Part shown: piece by piece, positions 33,599 through 43,813 of the stretch
How the letters are laid out: each line of letters opens with the position of its first letter
Position numbering within the stretch: the stretch's first letter is position 1
Assembly: GCA_945866125.1 (NCBI GenBank)
Contig: CAMBFZ010000019.1
Coordinates: 7,605 to 71,604 of the forward strand
Origin: Bordetella parapertussis
GTDB taxonomy: Bacteria > Pseudomonadota > Gammaproteobacteria > Burkholderiales > Burkholderiaceae_D
Length of the DNA stretch: 64,000 bases
Direction of reading: 5' to 3'
Program-made: the position numbers and the translations under genes
The notes under the pieces: model-generated
What the model saw: the letters and a program-made list of their open reading frames with translations, nothing else
The model's database searches: none
Told to the model about the DNA's origin: nothing

Positions 33599-35698
33599 TT
33601 AATTGATTTTTACCATGCCGCCCTTGATGGTCGTTGTGCCACCACCGTCCATATCATGCGATGCGGATGCCTTGCTCGCGATCGACAATGCTTCGATCTT
33701 GAGACTAGCGCCCGACTTAATGCTAAACGCCGCCGCTGATTCTGCAGAGAGCGCGTCGCCTGACTTTATCGTCATGGCGGCCCCGGAACTAATCGACATG
33801 GCCGCACCGGATTTAAAGGTAATTTTGCCGGCCACATCAAAGCTCAGATCACCATCAACTTTTAATGTGACGTTGCCGGTGATGGTTTGCGTCATATCTT
33901 TGGTGACTGACAGCGCCAGATTGCCCGCCACGCTGTGCGTCAGGTTCGCGCCATTGGTGTGCGTTTCGTCGCCATCAACAGTTACTTTGCGGGTGGCAGC
34001 AACGGTGTGCGTTTCATTACCGGCACTCACTGCGATGCTTCGGTCGCCTTTGGTGATGGTGCGGGCTTCATTGCCTTCTTCCACCAGCAGGGTGCGGTTA
34101 CCTTTTTTGATGGTACGTGTCTCATTGCCCAGATAAAGCGTGCTGTCGAGATCGTTTTCGATATCGACTTTCATGTCTTTTTGCGCATGAAAATAAAACT
34201 GTTCGCTGCCTTGCTTATCTTCCATGCGCATCTCGTTACCATCGATGCGGTCGCTGCTATCTTTCACATTGCCAGATTTGGTATTGCCGTCGCCGGTTTT
34301 GGTTGGGCGCGACCGGATCACGCTCTGCGTTTGCATTGCCGGCAGAGCGACCGGCGTGGCACGCTCGCCGTTATAAACCGAGCCTGTGATGATGGGACGG
34401 TTTGGATCGCCATCAATGTAGCTGACGATCACTTCTTGCCCGATGCGCGGAATGAACATGCTGCCCCAGCCGTTGCCGGCCCAGGTTTGCGACACGCGTA
34501 CCCAGCAGGAGCTGGTGTCGTCTTTAGCCGCGGACTGATCCCAGTAAAACTTTACCTTGATACGTCCCAGCGCATCAGTCCAGATTTCTTCGCCATCAGG
34601 CCCGACGACTAAAGCGGATTGGCTGCCGGCCACGACGGGTCGGGCCGTGCGGCGAGGTGGACGGAATACAGTTGTTGCCGGATGCGCTTCGAAATGGTTG
34701 GTATAGCTCTCGTTATCTGCCCGATGGGTAACGGCACGTAGCGCATAGCGGATGTTGAGCTTGGCATTGGCGTGCTCGGTCAGACTAAACGCACCACCGG
34801 CGGTCAAGGTGCAGCACAGGCTGTCACCCACGGCAGTCAAGGCATCAGCCTGACCCTCTTGCAGACGCAGTCCGGTGGATTTTGTGCCATCGGCGACGAT
34901 CTGATAGTGGCCGGGATACTCATAAATACTGCCGGTGACGATCTTGCCGCTGCCAGCCGTTGAGCTGGCCGCCAAGGCAGTACTCGGTGTGTTGTAAGCG
35001 TAGTCGGATGCGGTGAAGGTTTGGGTTACCAGCTGGCCGCTTGATTCGAACCGTAGCACGCTGTCGGCCCATTCGCGGGTATCGTTGCGGCCGCGGAAAA
35101 TCAAGGCGCTCGCCTGCGGGCAATCGACATGCGCGCTCGCGCTGTCGGCTAGCACCAGCGTGTGGCTGCTCGCGGTGAAGGTGAAAAAATAAAAAATGCC
35201 TTCTTCTTCCATTAAGCGCGACACAAAATCTAAGGGCGATTCATCGTATTGCACGCAGTATTCACGTACTGCATAGGTGCCCTGCAATTTTTTCTCGACC
35301 GTGATGCTGTAGCGGCTCAGCACCGCATCGATGATGTCAGTAGCGCTCTGATTTTGAAAAATGACCCGGTCGCGGCTGAGTGAAAGCAGCCACAAGGCCG
35401 GCACCATCTCGGCGGTGTAATACGCAAACTGTGCGTCCAGACCGGATTGCGTAAAGCGGGCAATCACGCCGTGAAAAAAACGTTCTACCCCAGTGGCGTG
35501 ACGCACCGTGACGGTGACGGTCGTGCCAACGATGGTCGTCGGATCGATACTGCTGTTGGACGACTTCATGGCCAGGTTAAAGCGAAACGGCTGAGATAAA
35601 GTTTCGGTGCCGGTGAAGCTGTCTAAGAGCAGTACGTCAGCGCCAAGCGAGGTCGTCATCGACAGCATTGCTTTGTCTTGTGTGAAGCCGTCTCTCAT
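33599..35698 (-). CDS. vgrG: VgrG spike protein (TssI)
   Basis: 699 residues. The N-terminal gp27-like domain (about 20-370: FRFNLAMKSS, GVERFFHGVIARF, YDESPLDFVSRLMEEEGIFYFF), the gp5-like OB fold (about 390-480: KVKFYWDQ, SCWVRVSQTWAGNGWGSMFIPRIGQEV) and the repeat needle (TRTIKKGNRTLLVEEGNEARTI and similar, about 540-620) are all present. The C-terminus is a DUF2345-like repeat zone ending in TTTIKGGMVKIN; no separate effector domain was seen. The start overlaps the clpV stop (ATGA). Confidence 0.92.
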   Translation of the reverse strand: MRDGFTQDKAMLSMTTSLGADVLLLDSFTGTETLSQPFRFNLAMKSSNSSIDPTTIVGTTVTVTVRHATGVERFFHGVIARFTQSGLDAQFAYYTAEMVPALWLLSLSRDRVIFQNQSATDIIDAVLSRYSITVEKKLQGTYAVREYCVQYDESPLDFVSRLMEEEGIFYFFTFTASSHTLVLADSASAHVDCPQASALIFRGRNDTREWADSVLRFESSGQLVTQTFTASDYAYNTPSTALAASSTAGSGKIVTGSIYEYPGHYQIVADGTKSTGLRLQEGQADALTAVGDSLCCTLTAGGAFSLTEHANAKLNIRYALRAVTHRADNESYTNHFEAHPATTVFRPPRRTARPVVAGSQSALVVGPDGEEIWTDALGRIKVKFYWDQSAAKDDTSSCWVRVSQTWAGNGWGSMFIPRIGQEVIVSYIDGDPNRPIITGSVYNGERATPVALPAMQTQSVIRSRPTKTGDGNTKSGNVKDSSDRIDGNEMRMEDKQGSEQFYFHAQKDMKVDIENDLDSTLYLGNETRTIKKGNRTLLVEEGNEARTITKGDRSIAVSAGNETHTVAATRKVTVDGDETHTNGANLTHSVAGNLALSVTKDMTQTITGNVTLKVDGDLSFDVAGKITFKSGAAMSISSGAAMTIKSGDALSAESAAAFSIKSGASLKIEALSIASKASASHDMDGGGTTTIKGGMVKIN

Positions 35699-38355
35699 GA
35701 TGCGGCCTCCGCATCAGTGAGCGTAAAACAAAATTCGCCTTGCGCATCGAGGCTGAGGTGCACTGCGCTAAACGGCGCGTGCGCCGCAATGCGCTGCAAC
35801 ACTGCCGAGGCCAGCTCAGGCAATAGCGTCTGCGTGACGATATGATCAATATTGCGGGCGCCGCTTTCGACTTCGGTACAACGCGCAGCAATCGCACTGC
35901 TCACTGACGCATCCCAGATAAATTGCGCACCATGATTGGACAGCACACGGGCGGCGAGTTGCGCCAGCTTGAGCCCGACAATTCGCTGTATCTGCGCGTC
36001 TGCCATCGGACGATACGGCACGATGACCACGCGGCCTAAAAAGGCGCTCGGAAATTGTTCAAGCAGAGCAGGGCGCAAGGCCTCAACAACGGCAGCGGTG
36101 CTGGCTGCGGGCTGGCGCGTGCAAGTGTCAACGACTACATCTTGTGCCGCGTTCGAGGTCAGCAAGATGAGCGTATTACGGAAATCAATCAGCGTGCCCT
36201 CGGCGTCTTCCATCACGCCCTTGTCGAACACCTGGAAAAATAATTCCAGCACATCCGGATGCGCTTTTTCCATTTCGTCGAGCAGCACCAGACTGTAGGG
36301 TTGGCGCCGCACTGCCTCGGTTAATACGCCCCCTTTGCCATAGCCGACATAGCCGGGTGGCGCACCTTTGAGGCCAGAGACCGAATGGGCTTCCTGGAAT
36401 TCGGACATATTGACCGTGACCATATGCTGCTGGCCGCCAAAGAGCAGATCAGCGAGCTGGCACGCGGTTTCGGTTTTGCCCACGCCGCTGGGGCCGACTA
36501 GCAAAAATACACCGACCGGTTTGGAGGGATCGTCAAGGCCGGCCCGATAGGTCCGGATGCGGCGGGTGATGGTGTCGAGCGCGTCGTCTTGTCCGACGAT
36601 GCGCTCACGTAGCCGGTCGTGCAGATTTAGCACTGCCTGGTGTTCGTCGTCGAGCATGCGGCCCACCGGGATCCCGGTCCAGCTGGCAATCACCGCAGCG
36701 ACGCTACCCGCGTCGACGGCTGCCGGCACCAGCGCGCGCTCGCCTTGCAACGCGCGTAGTTCAGCTTCAAGCCGCTTGAGTTCGGTACTGTCGTCAGCTG
36801 CGGCGCTGCCGCTGCCGCTGTCAGTGCCGTGATCGGCATGCGCGCGGGTCTTTGCGCGGCACGCAACAATCGCCTCCACCAAACCGCGTTCGGCAGACAG
36901 CCGCGCTTGCAGGGTTTCCTGTTCGGCCTTGGCGGCTTGCAGCGCGGCTTGTGCATCGGCAATCGCCTGGCGGTGGTCTTGTCCGGCGGCCGCTTCGCGT
37001 TGATGAATGCGCAGCTGATGACCAATGTCTTCAATGCGCCGCGTAATAGATTCAATCCCTTCAGGCACGCCGGCCTGGGCCTGCGCGACGCGTGCGCAGG
37101 CGGTATCCAAAATACTGATCGCTTTGTCGGGCAACTGGCGCCCAGTGATGAAGCGGTGGGACAGGCGCACCGCTTCGCGCACGGCGATATCAAGGATTTG
37201 CACGTTATGGTGGGCTTCCAGGCTCTCGACTATGCCGCGCAACATATCCGTGGCGACTGCTTCCGTGGGTTCGGCGACCTTGACTACCTGAAATCGGCGC
37301 GCCAGAGCCGGATCACGCTCGACATATTTTTTGTACTCGGCCCAGGTCGTCGCGGCAATGGTGCGCAACTCGCCGCGTGCCAAGGCCGGCTTGAGCAGAT
37401 TGGCTGCATCACCGGCGCCTTCGCTGCCACCGGCACCGATCAGCTGATGGGCTTCATCAATGAACAGCACTATGGGCGTGACCGACGCTTTGACTTCGGC
37501 GATGACCATCTTCAAACGGTTTTCAAATTCACCTTTGACGCCGGCGCCTGCTTGCAGCAAGCCTAAATCGAGCATGCGTACTGAAATGCCTTGCAGCGCA
37601 GGCGGCACGTCGCCCCGTACGATTTTTTGTGCAAAGCCCTCTACCACGGCAGTTTTGCCGACCCCGGCCTCACCGGTCAGAATGGGATTGTTTTGCCGTC
37701 TACGCAGCAAAATTTCGATTAGCTGCCGTACTTCCAGGTCGCGGCCACGAATGGTGTCGAACTTGCCGGCAGCGGCCAAGGCCGTGAGGTCAATAGTGAA
37801 TTGATCAAGCGCCGGCGTGGTCGCTTTGCTGTGTCGCGTGGCCGCGGCCGGGGTGCTTGCGGTGGCTGCGCTGGCTTTGCCTTCTTCGAGCCCGGCCACG
37901 AGGGTGGGTAGCGTGTTACGCAAGGCCTCACGCGGGATTTGTAACAGGCTCGGTGCGGAGTCGACGAGCAGACCGCGCAGTGTGTCGCTCTCTAGCGCAG
38001 CGAGCAAAATGGCACCGGAACGTATCTGCTGCTCGCCCAGCGCCACCGAGCTAATGACCCAGGCCTGTTCAAGCAAGGCGGGTACTTGATTTGAGATGAC
38101 GGGTGTTCGGCCGTTGCCGCGTTTGAACCCATCAAGTGCGGTTTGCAGTTGCGTCGTGACGCGCTCTGGCGCGATGGCGAAGTGATCCAGGATCACCCGC
38201 AGATCGCTTGCCGGGGTTTCCAGCAAACGAATAAGAAGGTGCTCGGGGTCGACGCTGAAATGCGTTTGCTGTGCGCACAGCTCGGCGGCACGCTCCATCG
38301 CGTCGCGACAGGGGCGGTTGAGCCGCAGAATCAGGGTGCGCAGCTCGCTACTCAT
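35695..38355 (-). CDS. clpV: ClpV (TssH) AAA+ ATPase
   Basis: 886 residues. Clp N domain (residues 1-150), first AAA+ module with Walker A GEAGVGKT at about 226 and Walker B IVLFIDEAH, a middle coiled-coil domain, and second AAA+ module with Walker A GPSGVGKT at about 619 and Walker B VLLDEMEKAHP. It takes apart contracted TssBC sheaths for recycling. Start overlaps tssG stop, end overlaps vgrG start, both by four bases. Confidence 0.93.
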   Translation of the reverse strand: MSSELRTLILRLNRPCRDAMERAAELCAQQTHFSVDPEHLLIRLLETPASDLRVILDHFAIAPERVTTQLQTALDGFKRGNGRTPVISNQVPALLEQAWVISSVALGEQQIRSGAILLAALESDTLRGLLVDSAPSLLQIPREALRNTLPTLVAGLEEGKASAATASTPAAATRHSKATTPALDQFTIDLTALAAAGKFDTIRGRDLEVRQLIEILLRRRQNNPILTGEAGVGKTAVVEGFAQKIVRGDVPPALQGISVRMLDLGLLQAGAGVKGEFENRLKMVIAEVKASVTPIVLFIDEAHQLIGAGGSEGAGDAANLLKPALARGELRTIAATTWAEYKKYVERDPALARRFQVVKVAEPTEAVATDMLRGIVESLEAHHNVQILDIAVREAVRLSHRFITGRQLPDKAISILDTACARVAQAQAGVPEGIESITRRIEDIGHQLRIHQREAAAGQDHRQAIADAQAALQAAKAEQETLQARLSAERGLVEAIVACRAKTRAHADHGTDSGSGSAAADDSTELKRLEAELRALQGERALVPAAVDAGSVAAVIASWTGIPVGRMLDDEHQAVLNLHDRLRERIVGQDDALDTITRRIRTYRAGLDDPSKPVGVFLLVGPSGVGKTETACQLADLLFGGQQHMVTVNMSEFQEAHSVSGLKGAPPGYVGYGKGGVLTEAVRRQPYSLVLLDEMEKAHPDVLELFFQVFDKGVMEDAEGTLIDFRNTLILLTSNAAQDVVVDTCTRQPAASTAAVVEALRPALLEQFPSAFLGRVVIVPYRPMADAQIQRIVGLKLAQLAARVLSNHGAQFIWDASVSSAIAARCTEVESGARNIDHIVTQTLLPELASAVLQRIAAHAPFSAVHLSLDAQGEFCFTLTDAEAAS

Positions 38356-39377
38356 GCGCCACTTGCCTCGAAGCGGAAACGTGAGGGTGTCACACAGCGG
38401 GACTTGCCACTGGCTGCCGGGCCCGCCAGCCAGGCCGTCCAGCCTAGCTGCAATGGCGTGCGCGCCGATAGGCGGGCGGGCGGCAACGCGCTGGCGGCCG
38501 GAGTGAGAGCGACCTCAACCTTGGTATTAGCAGGTAAAAAGCGACGCACCGACGCGCAAAATCCGGCGTGATCGGCCCCGCCGGGCAACAGGCTTTGTAT
38601 CCGACTGATGTTCATCTCTTTGCTGCTAAGGCGAATGCCTGCTCCCTGATCCCATACTTTTCTTCCTAATGTGGCACTCTGCCCCAGCACCGGTGCGCGA
38701 CCGAGACTGCCTAAACCGGTCAGTTCATCGTTTTCGATACGGTGCCAGCCGCCGACAAATTGCTCACCCGTGACGGGCAGGGCAAAGCGATCTGAGAGCA
38801 TCGTGGTCAAGCCCGCCATCGAGCGCGGAACGCCACCAAGCAGGCCGGCATGCCGAAGCCAGGGCGTGTGTTTGGTGCTGGACAGCGAGGGCGTAATGCC
38901 GAGTGCACACAACGCATCAGTGCATCTTGCCACAGAGGAAGCATTTGGGGAGCGCCAGCCGAGCCCGATCCGGTGTTTTTTTCTACCTAAATAAAACAGG
39001 CTGAGGAAACGATGCTGAAAAATATCGAGAAAATCGGCAGTCGCAAAGTCTTTGACGCTATTACGTTCCAACAGCATTTCCGTAAACGCCGCCGGCATGG
39101 CACCGGCTTGACCGAGCAAAGAGAGCACGGGTGAGGTCAAATGAAAAGCTTCACCGGTGGCGGCGCCTTCGCGGGCGCTGTAAACATCACTTGATTCAAA
39201 GCCGAGCGAGACGCGGCTGCTCAGTCGGACGGCTTCGGTGCTATCGGCTTGCCCAATTTCGCCAAAGCCACGTGCGACCCCTTCGCGCTCAAGCAAACTG
39301 ATCGCCTGAAACAGATCAAAGCTCTCCGGTTTGGCCAATAAATTAGCGAGCAGGCCCTCTTTGACGTTGTCTGACAT
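38352..39377 (-). CDS. tssG: TssG baseplate protein
   Basis: 341 residues. The ATG at 39377 shares one base with the tssF stop (TAATG), which fixes the start; the frame extends upstream only inside tssF. Family motifs: FDLFQAISLLERE, DFATADFLDIFQHRFLSLFYLGRKK, LGRAPVLGQSATLGRKVWDQ. With TssF, TssE and TssK it makes the baseplate wedge. Confidence 0.9.
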   Translation of the reverse strand: MSDNVKEGLLANLLAKPESFDLFQAISLLEREGVARGFGEIGQADSTEAVRLSSRVSLGFESSDVYSAREGAATGEAFHLTSPVLSLLGQAGAMPAAFTEMLLERNSVKDFATADFLDIFQHRFLSLFYLGRKKHRIGLGWRSPNASSVARCTDALCALGITPSLSSTKHTPWLRHAGLLGGVPRSMAGLTTMLSDRFALPVTGEQFVGGWHRIENDELTGLGSLGRAPVLGQSATLGRKVWDQGAGIRLSSKEMNISRIQSLLPGGADHAGFCASVRRFLPANTKVEVALTPAASALPPARLSARTPLQLGWTAWLAGPAASGKSRCVTPSRFRFEASGA

Positions 39378-41143
39378 TAGACCAGCTCCTGGGTGCCGGA
39401 GATCGGTGGCCAGAGAGTCAGGCACTCTTCACCCCGATAAATACCGAGCTGGACAAAGGAGTTGATGGTCGTGTAGAGCGCGAAAAAGCGCGCCAGTACG
39501 GCCGAAAACAAGACGGCCGAGGAGCCGGCAAAGGCATCCGCATCCAACTCGAGCCGTACACCGGTGCCACGGCAATAGCCGCGCCATGCATCACCCTGGA
39601 TGCGCCGTGTGACGCCATGGGCAGACAGACCGGTGATGCCACGTATCTGTTCGAGGTCGCGGTTATGGTCGGACGCAAACAGCGAGAGCATCTCGCGTAA
39701 CTGATTGCGGCCGGTTTCGCCACTGACCAGAGAATCGTGACTCAAGGTGAGCAGCGACGCGAGCCGCCAAATGGTGTCGCCGTCTAGGGGCGGATTGCGC
39801 TGGCGCGATGGCTCGGTCACGCAGCGGATGCGCAGGCCGTTTGAAATGCCTTCGCCTTTTAATCGGGTTTGGGTACTAATCTGCTCGGCTAATCCGCGGT
39901 TGGTACACAGCGTGCGGGCATACACCACCGGTGCTGTGGGGCTGCGGCGGGTGTTGCGCTGATCCACAAAACTCAGGTGCATATCGGTGCCGGAGATATC
40001 CCTGCGCAAGCTGCGCTCGCGCCGCGCCGCCCAAAATACGCCTTCGGTTTCGTCACTGCCCTGGCCCAGAGCAGAAAACTGCGGAATGCTTTGTGGTCGG
40101 TCGCTGCCGGGATCTGACGCGGTGACCAGTTCGATCGAATGAATTTCGGTGATGGCCTCGCGGGCGCGGTCGGCCACCAGCAAAATCTCATGCTGACGAT
40201 GGTCAATGAGAATCGGTTCGGTGGAACGCGGGAAAAGATTGATTGCGGCCACGCAGCCAAGCCGAAAATTCTCGGCGCTCAGCGCGCGCAGTTTGCGCGG
40301 TACGCCGCCAACATCAAAACGTAGCGTAAAACGCGAGCCCGATAATTTAGCCGCCCGCAAGCCACTAATATCAAAGAAATGAAATTTGGCCGGAAACGCA
40401 AAATATTCCTGCAGCAGGCCATAGGCCGGATGCGCGCCCGGCGCCTGGGGCAGCAACTGAAAGGCCGCATCAAAGCCGATATTTTTGCAGGATGAGGCGG
40501 GCAGGGTGTGCACTACGCCGCGCTCATTTTCAAGGTGGATTGACTTGATTTTGGTGGCCAGACATTCATAGAGTGCACCGACCAAAGACCAGTCACCACT
40601 CAGATGTACGCGCAGCGTATCAAGCTCTAATTCGGCCAAGTCGGCATCGTGTTCAGTGGCCACGGTCAAGACCAGCTTACCGTCGTCATCGAGCAGACCT
40701 TCTTCAATGCTTAGCGGCCAGAGTGTGGTATCCCAGCCGGTGCGAAAGCGGCACTCTTCACCGGTATCCGCTTCGGCCACGACGCTGGTGTGACGCGGTA
40801 TCACGAGACCGGCTGTCACTTTGCCTTGCGCCCCATCCAGGCCAAATTCGACGATGGTCATCGACGGGATCGGCGCCAGCATGGTCGGGCAGAGATTTTC
40901 TAGCAAGCCGTGGGCGACTTGCGGAAATTCGGTATCAAGATCGCGGTGTACCCGCGCTGCTAAAAAAGCGAACGATTCGATGAGTCGTTCCGTATGAGGA
41001 TCTTGCGATTCGGTGCCGTGATAATCGAGTCGGCTGGCGACTTTCGGATAGCGACGCGCGAAATTCTGCCCTTGCGAACGCAGATAGGCGAGCTCGCGGG
41101 CGTAGTAATCAAGCAGATCATTTTCTTTGGTCTTCGATTGCAT
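39377..41143 (-). CDS. tssF: TssF baseplate protein
   Basis: 588 residues, usual length. Opens with LLDYYARELAYLRSQGQNFA and FARRYPKVASRL, the hallmark of TssF, and has the RVHRDLDTEFPQVAHGLLE and LCPTMLAPIPSM motifs. It shares one base with tssE (start side) and with tssG (stop side). Confidence 0.92.
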   Translation of the reverse strand: MQSKTKENDLLDYYARELAYLRSQGQNFARRYPKVASRLDYHGTESQDPHTERLIESFAFLAARVHRDLDTEFPQVAHGLLENLCPTMLAPIPSMTIVEFGLDGAQGKVTAGLVIPRHTSVVAEADTGEECRFRTGWDTTLWPLSIEEGLLDDDGKLVLTVATEHDADLAELELDTLRVHLSGDWSLVGALYECLATKIKSIHLENERGVVHTLPASSCKNIGFDAAFQLLPQAPGAHPAYGLLQEYFAFPAKFHFFDISGLRAAKLSGSRFTLRFDVGGVPRKLRALSAENFRLGCVAAINLFPRSTEPILIDHRQHEILLVADRAREAITEIHSIELVTASDPGSDRPQSIPQFSALGQGSDETEGVFWAARRERSLRRDISGTDMHLSFVDQRNTRRSPTAPVVYARTLCTNRGLAEQISTQTRLKGEGISNGLRIRCVTEPSRQRNPPLDGDTIWRLASLLTLSHDSLVSGETGRNQLREMLSLFASDHNRDLEQIRGITGLSAHGVTRRIQGDAWRGYCRGTGVRLELDADAFAGSSAVLFSAVLARFFALYTTINSFVQLGIYRGEECLTLWPPISGTQELV

Positions 41144-41619
41144 CAGCCTAACTCCACACTACGTTTTGCAGAAGGCTGCAGAATTTCATCGGCGGCGATG
41201 TTAAAACTAATTCGCCGGCTGGTTTTTGCGATGCGCAGATTCCCTGAAATGGCATATTGCGCGATAAATTTACCCAATGGATTTTGCAGCAACGCGACCT
41301 CAACATCCGTCAGGCGCGGTTCAAATACCGTAATAGCTTTGGCGATCGCCTGCTGAATCACACGCCGGTCTGCCTCACTTTGAGTCGACCGCGCTGAATA
41401 GTCCGGAATACCGTAATCAAGAACGGTTAGCTCTGCATCAAAAAATGCATCGATCGTGAGTCGCGAGCGCGAGTTGGTTAGTCTGGCAAGTTCACGCGCC
41501 ACAGAGTCTTCGACGCCGCTTGCTGACAATATGTGTCCCATGCCACCATCGGGATCGATGGCGGTCTGAGACAGTTTGTCGAAAAGAGGGATTGGCCCCC
41601 CGGGTAACAGACGCGACAT
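41143..41619 (-). CDS. tssE: TssE, gp25-like baseplate protein
   Basis: 158 residues with the GPW/gp25 fold: LTIDAFFDAELTVLDYGIPDY near residues 52-72 and KAITVFEPRLTDVEV near 94-108, both typical of TssE. It lies 44 bases after hcp. Confidence 0.9.
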   Translation of the reverse strand: MSRLLPGGPIPLFDKLSQTAIDPDGGMGHILSASGVEDSVARELARLTNSRSRLTIDAFFDAELTVLDYGIPDYSARSTQSEADRRVIQQAIAKAITVFEPRLTDVEVALLQNPLGKFIAQYAISGNLRIAKTSRRISFNIAADEILQPSAKRSVELG

Positions 41620-41663
41620 AGGGTGTCACCTTAAGGTGTGCCTGTATTCCCGAGGCGCTGTGA

Positions 41664-42218
41664 TTATGCAGGAAGGTTGGTCGACAAATCCCATCCGAAA
41701 TCGGTACTGCCGCCAGGCATGTTGTCGAATTTCGATTGCGAGTAAGTCACCTTGATTGCCGTGAAAGAGAGCGTGAATACATCGTATGGTAAAACACCAC
41801 CGCCCTCACCGAGGTGCTTGAAGGTGGATACGATGGTATTTTCCATTTCAAAATCTAACAGATTGGCGTATTCGCCCCCAACGGTGCGACCGACATGAAA
41901 CTTGGTCGTTTTTAAATTGGTCGCGGCGGCGCAGGCTGCCATCAGAGTCGGCGTCGACAAATCAGCCATTTTGGTAAACGTCATGTCTTGAAATACTGGA
42001 CGACCAGCGGTTCGTTCGGTATTGGCGATGTCCCTTTGCATCGGGAGCTGCACGCCGAAGGCATAGTTCAGACAAATGATGCCCGTTTTGTCGGGGCCGC
42101 TCACGAGCAAGTTACCGTCTACGTCGGTGATATTCATGACATAGATGTCGCTCGCACTACTGCCGTTGGCTGTGGTTGGATGCAAAACGTTTAGTGGTTT
42201 TAAGTTATCAGATAGCAT
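41664..42218 (-). CDS. hcp: Hcp tail-tube protein (TssD)
   Basis: 184 residues, the tube subunit and a secreted hallmark of T6SS. Typical strands and C-terminus: CLNYAFGVQLPMQRD, GRPVFQDMTFTKMADLSTP, DVFTLSFTAIKVTYS. It lies 62 bases after tssC; that gap could hold processing or extra expression signals, but no terminator is clear. Confidence 0.9.
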   Translation of the reverse strand: MLSDNLKPLNVLHPTTANGSSASDIYVMNITDVDGNLLVSGPDKTGIICLNYAFGVQLPMQRDIANTERTAGRPVFQDMTFTKMADLSTPTLMAACAAATNLKTTKFHVGRTVGGEYANLLDFEMENTIVSTFKHLGEGGGVLPYDVFTLSFTAIKVTYSQSKFDNMPGGSTDFGWDLSTNLPA

Positions 42219-42280
42219 GGTGAAATCTCCATTAGTCGCCCAGTGTCCGCGCGAATTAAATTAATTTAAATAGAATATGC

Positions 42281-43783
42281 TCAGCCTGCAGAGGCAGGTA
42301 ATTCGGCGACCATGCGGATGGAGGCAGTGAGTTCTTCCATTTGGAAATGTGGGCGTACAAATACGACGGCCTGATACACACCTGGTTTTCCTGGAACCTC
42401 GGAGACATCGACGCGAGCACTCGACAGCGGGAGGCGCGCTTTGGTTGCCTGAGGTGCAGCAGCGTTAAGGCAGATGTAATCAGCGAGCCAATTGTTGAGG
42501 TACGATTCGATCGAATCTTTGGTCTGGAAGCTACCAATTTTGTCGCGGATCATCACCTTAATGTAATGCGCGAAACGCGATGCCGCCAGAATGTAAGGCA
42601 GGCGCGCGGACAGTTGCGCATTCGCGTTGGCGTTATCCTTGTTGTATACCTTGGCTTTGTTGACCGTTTGGCCACCAAAAAATGCAGCAAAGTTCGATCC
42701 CTTGGAATTGACGACGGCGATAAAACCTAAGTCATTCAATTCTTTTTCGCGACGGTCCGTGATGACGACTTCTGTTGGGCATTTGAGCGCGATATCACCT
42801 TCATCCGTTTTGAAGGTATGCGCTGTCATGCTCTCGACTTTTCCGCCGCCCTCAACGCCGCGAATCGCGGTGGTCCAGCCATGCTTGGCAAAGGCGTCAG
42901 TAATCCGCAAGCCCAGCAGGTAGCACGAGTTACCCCACAAGTATTTGCTGTGATCCTTGCCGTCGACATCTTCTTCGTAGCTGAACTGGTCGACCGGCAC
43001 GGTCATGGCGCCATACGGCAAACGGGACACGTGACGTGGCAACACCAAGCCGACATAGCGTGAATCTTCTGATTCGCGGAATGACTTCCAGGAGATCAGT
43101 TCAGCGCTGTCAAAAATCTTGGACAAATCACGCGGCGTGCCGATATCGAGGAAAGTCTTCATGTCAAACAGGGCTGGCGCTGCGGCCGAAATAAACGGTG
43201 CATGCGCGGCAGCGGCCACTTTGGAGATGCGCTCAAGGAGTGCTACATCTTGAGGATGACGGCCAAAATAATAGTCGCCGATCAACATCGAATAAGGATG
43301 TCCGCCGAATGTGCCGTATTCCTCTTCGTAGACCTTTTTGAACAACACGCTCATGTCGTAGTCGACGGCGGTTTCCAGATCGTTGAGCAATTCTTTCTTA
43401 CTCACGCTCATGAGACGAATCTTCAAGCGCGAACTCGTTTCTGTCCCAAAAACAAAGTCATGCAGCCCGCGCCAAGAGGCTTCGAGCGCCTGGAATTCAG
43501 GGTGATGCATGATCGCATTGAGTTGTTTGGTCAACATATCGTCGATCTCGGCGACACGCTCATTGATCATCGCCACTACGCCTTTATCCGGACTGAACTT
43601 CATGTCCTGATCCAGAATTTGTGCGGCGAATTGCCCGATCATTTTCTTTGCATAAGGCGTCTGTGATGGTTCATTAACCATATTGCCGCCTTGAATAATC
43701 TGGTCCAGCAAACTTGCTGCACCCGATTGTCCGGCATTGCCTGCCGCACCCGCTGTCGTTGTATTTTCTGCCATGTCATTCAC
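42281..43783 (-). CDS. tssC: TssC, large sheath protein
   Basis: 500 residues. The core motifs are present: LMSVSKKELLNDLE, YGTFGGHPYSMLIGDYYFG, SWKSFRESEDSRYVGLVLPR, LWGNSCYLLGLRITDAFAK. ATG at 43783 or, three codons later, 43774; neither has a strong ribosome site. With TssB it forms the contractile sheath. It starts 30 bases after tssB. Confidence 0.93.
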   Translation of the reverse strand: MNDMAENTTTAGAAGNAGQSGAASLLDQIIQGGNMVNEPSQTPYAKKMIGQFAAQILDQDMKFSPDKGVVAMINERVAEIDDMLTKQLNAIMHHPEFQALEASWRGLHDFVFGTETSSRLKIRLMSVSKKELLNDLETAVDYDMSVLFKKVYEEEYGTFGGHPYSMLIGDYYFGRHPQDVALLERISKVAAAAHAPFISAAAPALFDMKTFLDIGTPRDLSKIFDSAELISWKSFRESEDSRYVGLVLPRHVSRLPYGAMTVPVDQFSYEEDVDGKDHSKYLWGNSCYLLGLRITDAFAKHGWTTAIRGVEGGGKVESMTAHTFKTDEGDIALKCPTEVVITDRREKELNDLGFIAVVNSKGSNFAAFFGGQTVNKAKVYNKDNANANAQLSARLPYILAASRFAHYIKVMIRDKIGSFQTKDSIESYLNNWLADYICLNAAAPQATKARLPLSSARVDVSEVPGKPGVYQAVVFVRPHFQMEELTASIRMVAELPASAG

Positions 43784-43813
43784 CGTAGGTAAGGTTCGAG
43801 GAGCTGTCCGGGA

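Noticed and set aside
33700..34130. Repeated units in vgrG seen as possible DNA repeat array
   Set aside because: They code the regular beta-helix needle of VgrG; spacing and variation do not fit CRISPR or satellite DNA.
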